Below are positions 60,794 through 64,000 of a stretch of DNA of 64,000 nucleotides, in pieces. The translations under genes and the position numbers were made by a program. Numbering within the stretch: position 1 is the first letter of the stretch; each line of letters opens with the position of its first letter. Origin of the DNA: an uncultured Clostridia bacterium (lineage in GTDB: Bacteria > Bacillota > Clostridia > Christensenellales > UBA1242); assembly GCA_949949035.1 (NCBI GenBank), contig CATLHJ010000004.1, forward strand, positions 26,303 through 90,302, read 5' to 3'. The notes under the pieces are model-generated. The model was given only the letters and a program-made list of their open reading frames with translations, was not told where the DNA came from and did no database searches.

Positions 60794-61096
60794 TTATAAA
60801 ACAGCATTGAACTTATTCTCAAAAAACTTGATTAACTGTTGGTGCAATTTGAAAACATAATTAGGAGCATAAGAAACTGAATCAGCAAATTCCGTAACAC
60901 TGAGATTATTCATATAGATGGCAACATACATATCGTACAACCGACATTGGGCTTCACAAATGGCTTGGTTATATTTATCAACCAAAGCATAAATCTGACT
61001 TTTACCAGTCTCATTCGCAGATTGGTCTATGTTCTCTTTTCGAGAATAGTAATACTTAATTTCGCGTAAATCATTACGAATATCGGCTGCTGTCAT
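60794..61096 (-). CDS. Small helical protein, sigma-like
   Basis: A 100-residue helical protein. ATG 61096 follows AAAAGGAGATTTT, while the longer reading starts inside the ribosome site. The end (MNNLSVTEFADSVSYAPNYVFKLHQQLIKFFEN) resembles the helix-turn-helix of phage RinA/sigma70-region-4-like regulators of Firmicutes. It lies upstream of the ATPase gene. Function uncertain. Confidence 0.5.
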   Translation of the reverse strand: MTAADIRNDLREIKYYYSRKENIDQSANETGKSQIYALVDKYNQAICEAQCRLYDMYVAIYMNNLSVTEFADSVSYAPNYVFKLHQQLIKFFENKFNAVL

Positions 61097-61379
61097 AAAA
61101 TCTCCTTTTAGCTGATTCACTTTACAACATTAGTGCTTCATACGGATATGGCACAAGTGGAGATGTTTTGATTATGCGTGGGTAAAAACTAATCTTTTGT
61201 GGACATCGTTGGTGTTTTTATTTTCGTCTCTACAATAATCCCAAATATTACCATAGTGCAATACTTTCGACAAAGAAAGTCAAGAACTACCATATAAGTC
61301 AAAAACATCACTACTCTGCTCCAAAACTTAACCAGTCATTCCATAGCATTGTTCAGTGGTTTTTATTTATGGTGTGAAC

Positions 61380-61493
61380 ATGGAAAACCACTATGAAGTC
61401 ATTTTGGAAAACGAGTTAGATGTTCGAGTGCTAGATGACAGTTTCTATTTGGAATTGTTAGAGTGGTTACTCATTCAGCAAAACCAAAGTTAA
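61380..61493 (+). CDS. Acidic 37-residue peptide
   Basis: ATG 61380 opens a 37-residue acidic helical peptide (MENHYEVILENELDVRVLDD...) directly before the nested inverted repeat and the serine recombinase. Weak ribosome site. It may be a real small gene or chance. The surrounding 61097-61379 region has no gene. Confidence 0.35.
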   Translation: MENHYEVILENELDVRVLDDSFYLELLEWLLIQQNQS

Positions 61494-61501
61494 GCCATAG
61501 A

Positions 61502-61648
61502 TTTGTCTTTCGCCTGTGGAGCGTAAACGAAAACATATTTGTCGCAAGGGTAAACTGCACTGGTCCCCAGCCCTTGCGGCAAATCAGTAGAACTTAAAAC
61601 ATTAAGCAAATAAGAGTTTTCGTTTTTTACGCTCCGTCGAAAGACAAA
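61502..61648. repeat. Nested inverted-repeat element before the serine recombinase
   Basis: Exact nested arms: TTTGTCTTTCG (61502-61512 with 61638-61648), GGAGCGTA (61518-61525 with 61628-61635), ACGAAAAC (61527-61534 with 61616-61623), and an inner stem ATTTG-x-CGCAAGGG (61537-61550 with 61571-61584, one wobble). The recombinase ribosome site AAAAAAGGAG follows at once. Same plan as 42817-43005. No gene inside; readings across it are by-products of the repeats. Confidence 0.75.
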
Positions 61649-61666
61649 AAAGGAGAAAAAGAGAAG

Positions 61667-63247
61667 ATGAAAACTGCGGTAATCTACGCCCGTTATTCCA
61701 GTGATAAGCAGACCGAACAAAGCATTGAGGGACAAGTTCGTGTTTGTCAAGATTATGCCAATCGCAATAGTATTGTGATTGTCGATAAATATATTGATCG
61801 TGCGGTAACCGGAACAAATGATAACCGTAAGGATTTTCAACGAATGCTTAAAGACTCAGCGAAACGAAAATGGGATTATGTTTTAGTGTACAAGCTTGAC
61901 CGTTTTTCCCGTGACCAATATGAAACTGTCATTCATAAAAAAACCTTAAAAGACAATGGCGTGAAACTTATTTCTGTAATGGAAAATATTCCGGATAGCC
62001 CCGAAGGAGCTTTAATGGAATCTGTTATTGTAGGAATTAATCAATATTATAGTGCAGAATTACGCCAAAAAGTAAATCGCGGTTTATACGAAAGTTGGAT
62101 GAAAGGCAATGCAACCGGTGGTGGCAAACTTATTGGTTATGATATTATCAATAAAAAATTTGTTATCAATGAAAAAGAACGCAAAATCATTAACTTAATT
62201 TTTACTAAATATGCCCAAGGTTATACCGCACATGAAATTGCTGATGACTTAAATGACCATGGTTTTGTGCGCCCTACTGGACAATATTTTACAGAACGTT
62301 ATATCTTCCATGTTTTACACAAACAACACTATAACGGAAAGACCGAACATCGCGGGCAAATCTTTACTAATATCTATCCACAAATTATTAACGATAATCT
62401 TTGGGAACAAGTTCAAGCCCTACTTGAGAAGAATAAGCATTCGCGTCATTCGGTAAAATCAGTTTATAACTACATTCTCAGTGGTAAATTAGTTTGTGGT
62501 TTATGCAACGAGAAAATGACTGGTGTCAGCGGCACTAGTCAGAATAAAACAAGTTACTATTATTATATTTGTAATAGAAATCGCCATAAACCCAAAGGCT
62601 GCGATACTAAACAAATCGCTAAAGAATATATTGAAGATTTAGTCATCGACACAATCTGCAAAGTAATGTATACCGAAGAAAACTTAATTTTTATTGTTAA
62701 TAAAGTTTATGATTACTTACATAAGAAAATCACCGACGATTCCAATCTGGCCATTCTTGAGAACAAGAAGAAAGAAACTGCTAGGGCTATCCAAAACATA
62801 GTTAAAGCAATTGAGCAAGGTATTATTTCTGATTTCACACAAAAACGCTTGAATGAATTAGAAGTTGAATTAAACGAAATTGAAACCAAGATAAACAACG
62901 AAAGAAATCGAAGTTATGGCTATTTAGAAAAAACAGATATAGAAGATTTTTTGCGTTCACACTTATTTACTAAATTAAACAGCGTCAAAGTTCGAAAAGC
63001 GTTAATCAATTCCTTAGTAAAAGAAATTCGCTTGTATCCTAATAAAATTATTGTTATTTTCAACATTGTCGATAAATCAAAAGAGAGATTGTCTTTAGAA
63101 AAAAGTGAAAATATGGAGCAAAAAATCAATAACGCGATTTATGATGATGCTAGTTCGTTCAATCTGCCATCCACGCCACCAAAACGGCATAAATCATTTT
63201 TTGTTAATCTGCGCCATCACGGTGCCGTACTCCGCTTTGGTACGTAG
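61667..63247 (+). CDS. Large serine recombinase
   Basis: A 526-residue serine integrase: resolvase domain with the catalytic Ser in VIYARYSSDKQTEQS (about residue 11-12) and the DRFSRDQYE helix, then the recombinase domain, a zinc ribbon (CGLCNEKM with CNRNRHKPKGC, about 276-310), and a coiled coil (about 370-425). It mediates attP/attB integration or excision of its element. It ends inside the 3' end of ogt, so the attachment site is probably there. Strong AAAAAGGAGAAAAAGAG site before ATG 61667. The other end of the element is not found. Confidence 0.93.
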   Translation: MKTAVIYARYSSDKQTEQSIEGQVRVCQDYANRNSIVIVDKYIDRAVTGTNDNRKDFQRMLKDSAKRKWDYVLVYKLDRFSRDQYETVIHKKTLKDNGVKLISVMENIPDSPEGALMESVIVGINQYYSAELRQKVNRGLYESWMKGNATGGGKLIGYDIINKKFVINEKERKIINLIFTKYAQGYTAHEIADDLNDHGFVRPTGQYFTERYIFHVLHKQHYNGKTEHRGQIFTNIYPQIINDNLWEQVQALLEKNKHSRHSVKSVYNYILSGKLVCGLCNEKMTGVSGTSQNKTSYYYYICNRNRHKPKGCDTKQIAKEYIEDLVIDTICKVMYTEENLIFIVNKVYDYLHKKITDDSNLAILENKKKETARAIQNIVKAIEQGIISDFTQKRLNELEVELNEIETKINNERNRSYGYLEKTDIEDFLRSHLFTKLNSVKVRKALINSLVKEIRLYPNKIIVIFNIVDKSKERLSLEKSENMEQKINNAIYDDASSFNLPSTPPKRHKSFFVNLRHHGAVLRFGT

Positions 63248-63750
63248 AACACGTCTTGGTACCCACCTTCCAGTTGTAAGAATTTAATTTTTTTGTCAAT
63301 GCCGCCCGCATAACCGGCTAAACTGTTGTTGGTGCCGACTACGCGATGACACGGCACAATCAAGTTAAGGTTGTTTTTGCTAACTGCGGTACCCACGGCT
63401 TGGGCGGACATCTGGGCGATACCCCGTTGCTTGGCGATTTGTTGTGCAATCGCTTGATAAGTGGTTGTTTGCCCGTACGGAATTTTCTGTAAGCATTGCC
63501 AGACCGCAAGTTGGAATGGTGTGCCAATCATGTGTAATGGCGGCATAAAGTCCGGTTCCTTACCAGCAAAATAAATATCCAACCAACGTTGACTATTCTT
63601 AATGATTGGTGTCTCACGTGGCGTGTTTTCTTTATCTAAACAACGGGCGTAATACTTTTCGCTCTTAAACCAAATACCGATCAACCCCACTTCATCAGCG
63701 GCTAACAACATTTCGCCGACGGGTGATTGGTATAAACTGGTATAGTGCAT
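63217..63750 (-). CDS. ogt: Methylated-DNA--protein-cysteine methyltransferase
   Basis: A 177-residue O6-alkylguanine repair protein; transfers alkyl groups to the Cys of LIVPCHRVVGTN (about residue 139). N-terminal RNase-H-like domain, then the winged-helix FQLAVWQCLQKIPYGQTTTY. After the usual end (LQLEGG) it has 13 extra residues that overlap the recombinase gene by 31 bp, suggesting that the 3' end was altered by integration. A TATAAC box 5 nt before ATG 63750 with TTGTAA 17 bp further up implies a leaderless mRNA. Confidence 0.9.
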   Translation of the reverse strand: MHYTSLYQSPVGEMLLAADEVGLIGIWFKSEKYYARCLDKENTPRETPIIKNSQRWLDIYFAGKEPDFMPPLHMIGTPFQLAVWQCLQKIPYGQTTTYQAIAQQIAKQRGIAQMSAQAVGTAVSKNNLNLIVPCHRVVGTNNSLAGYAGGIDKKIKFLQLEGGYQDVFYVPKRSTAP

Positions 63751-63833
63751 ACTTTGTTATAACACGCAGGCCAGTTTTTTACAAGTTATCGGCCGCCGTT
63801 AAATCACACCACTAAAAGATTTAATATGCATAG

Positions 63834-64000
63834 TTACGCCGTAGCGATTTTCTTCTTGCGTTGGATGCCGGCGATGAACAGCCAACTAACCGCGCCACCG
63901 CCCAGTACCAATACCCCACCGGCAATAATGCCAAAGATTAACCACACCGTACCGTTATTGTTGCCACCGCCGTCAGTAGTACCCGTAACGGGCGACAACG
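63834..64000 (-). CDS. C-terminal part of a second anchored surface protein (cut by window edge)
   Basis: The last 50 or so residues of a protein running off the window; stop TAA at 63834-63836. It closely matches the C-terminus of the 33738-35507 protein: a Gly/Asn/Thr linker, then GTVWLIFGIIAGGVLVLGG, then SWLFIAGIQ and a Lys/Arg tail ending in ATA. So at least two surface proteins with the same anchor exist here. Whether this copy also has a repeat-controlled start cannot be seen. Confidence 0.8.
   Translation of the reverse strand, partial: LSPVTGTTDGGGNNNGTVWLIFGIIAGGVLVLGGGAVSWLFIAGIQRKKKIATA

Noticed and set aside
61490..61840. Minus-strand frame opposite the start of the serine recombinase
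   Set aside because: Antisense to a certain gene and to the nested inverted repeat; no start signals.

Overview
The window looks like chromosome from a moderately low-GC member of the Bacillota (Firmicutes), probably an uncultured, endospore-lineage Clostridia/Bacilli type. The evidence is spmA/spmB, a YtxC-like gene beside thrS, ricT, rbgA, nrdR, the rpsF-ssb-rpsR order, and large BspA/InlB-repeat surface proteins of the kind common in gut Firmicutes. The code is standard (TGA is used as a stop, for example in tmk). I cannot place it at family level. Many genes start 6-9 nt after a TATAAT-like box, so leaderless mRNAs seem common.

Host backbone: 1-6060 carries a decaying gene, a DUF1835-like and a transglutaminase-like gene, tRNA-Gly, an 881-codon-class repeat protein and tRNA-Phe. 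15788-35789 carries sporulation, nucleotide, ribosome, translation, cell-wall and transporter genes, ending in a surface-protein gene whose N-terminus holds a (GCTT)13 tetranucleotide tract (probable phase variation) and a tRNA-Met. 63217-64000 carries ogt and the C-terminal end of a second copy of that surface-protein type.

Mobile element 1 (6014-15787, 9.7 kb) is inserted in the 3' end of tRNA-Phe with perfect 48-bp att repeats, an integrase, a repressor with two operators, and a rightward operon: an InlB-repeat membrane spike, a membrane coiled-coil protein, a Zot/pI-like ATPase, an SSB and a C5-methyltransferase-like protein. Mobile element 2 (about 51887-59369) is a leftward operon: small proteins, two membrane proteins, a membrane coiled-coil/InlB/six-bladed-propeller spike, a Zot/pI ATPase, an HUH rolling-circle Rep and a tyrosine integrase. 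Both resemble inovirus-type (filamentous phage) proviruses of a Gram-positive host, but they are unrelated in most genes, and no major coat protein is recognisable in either.

Accessory island 36143-41880 is AT-rich and groups a phosphoribosyltransferase-like protein, two P-loop kinases, a MoaA-like radical SAM enzyme, a GDP-mannose 4,6-dehydratase, a SAM methyltransferase and a metallo-beta-lactamase-fold hydrolase: a possible nucleotide- or nucleoside-derived pathway I do not recognise. 42242-46789 is a PcfK/PcfJ-type plasmid or ICE accessory operon preceded by a nested inverted repeat. 46843-51753 holds a BspA/InlB lipoprotein and a KilA-N protein. 59479-63247 holds an AAA ATPase, small genes and a large serine recombinase, itself preceded by a second nested inverted repeat and overlapping the end of ogt.
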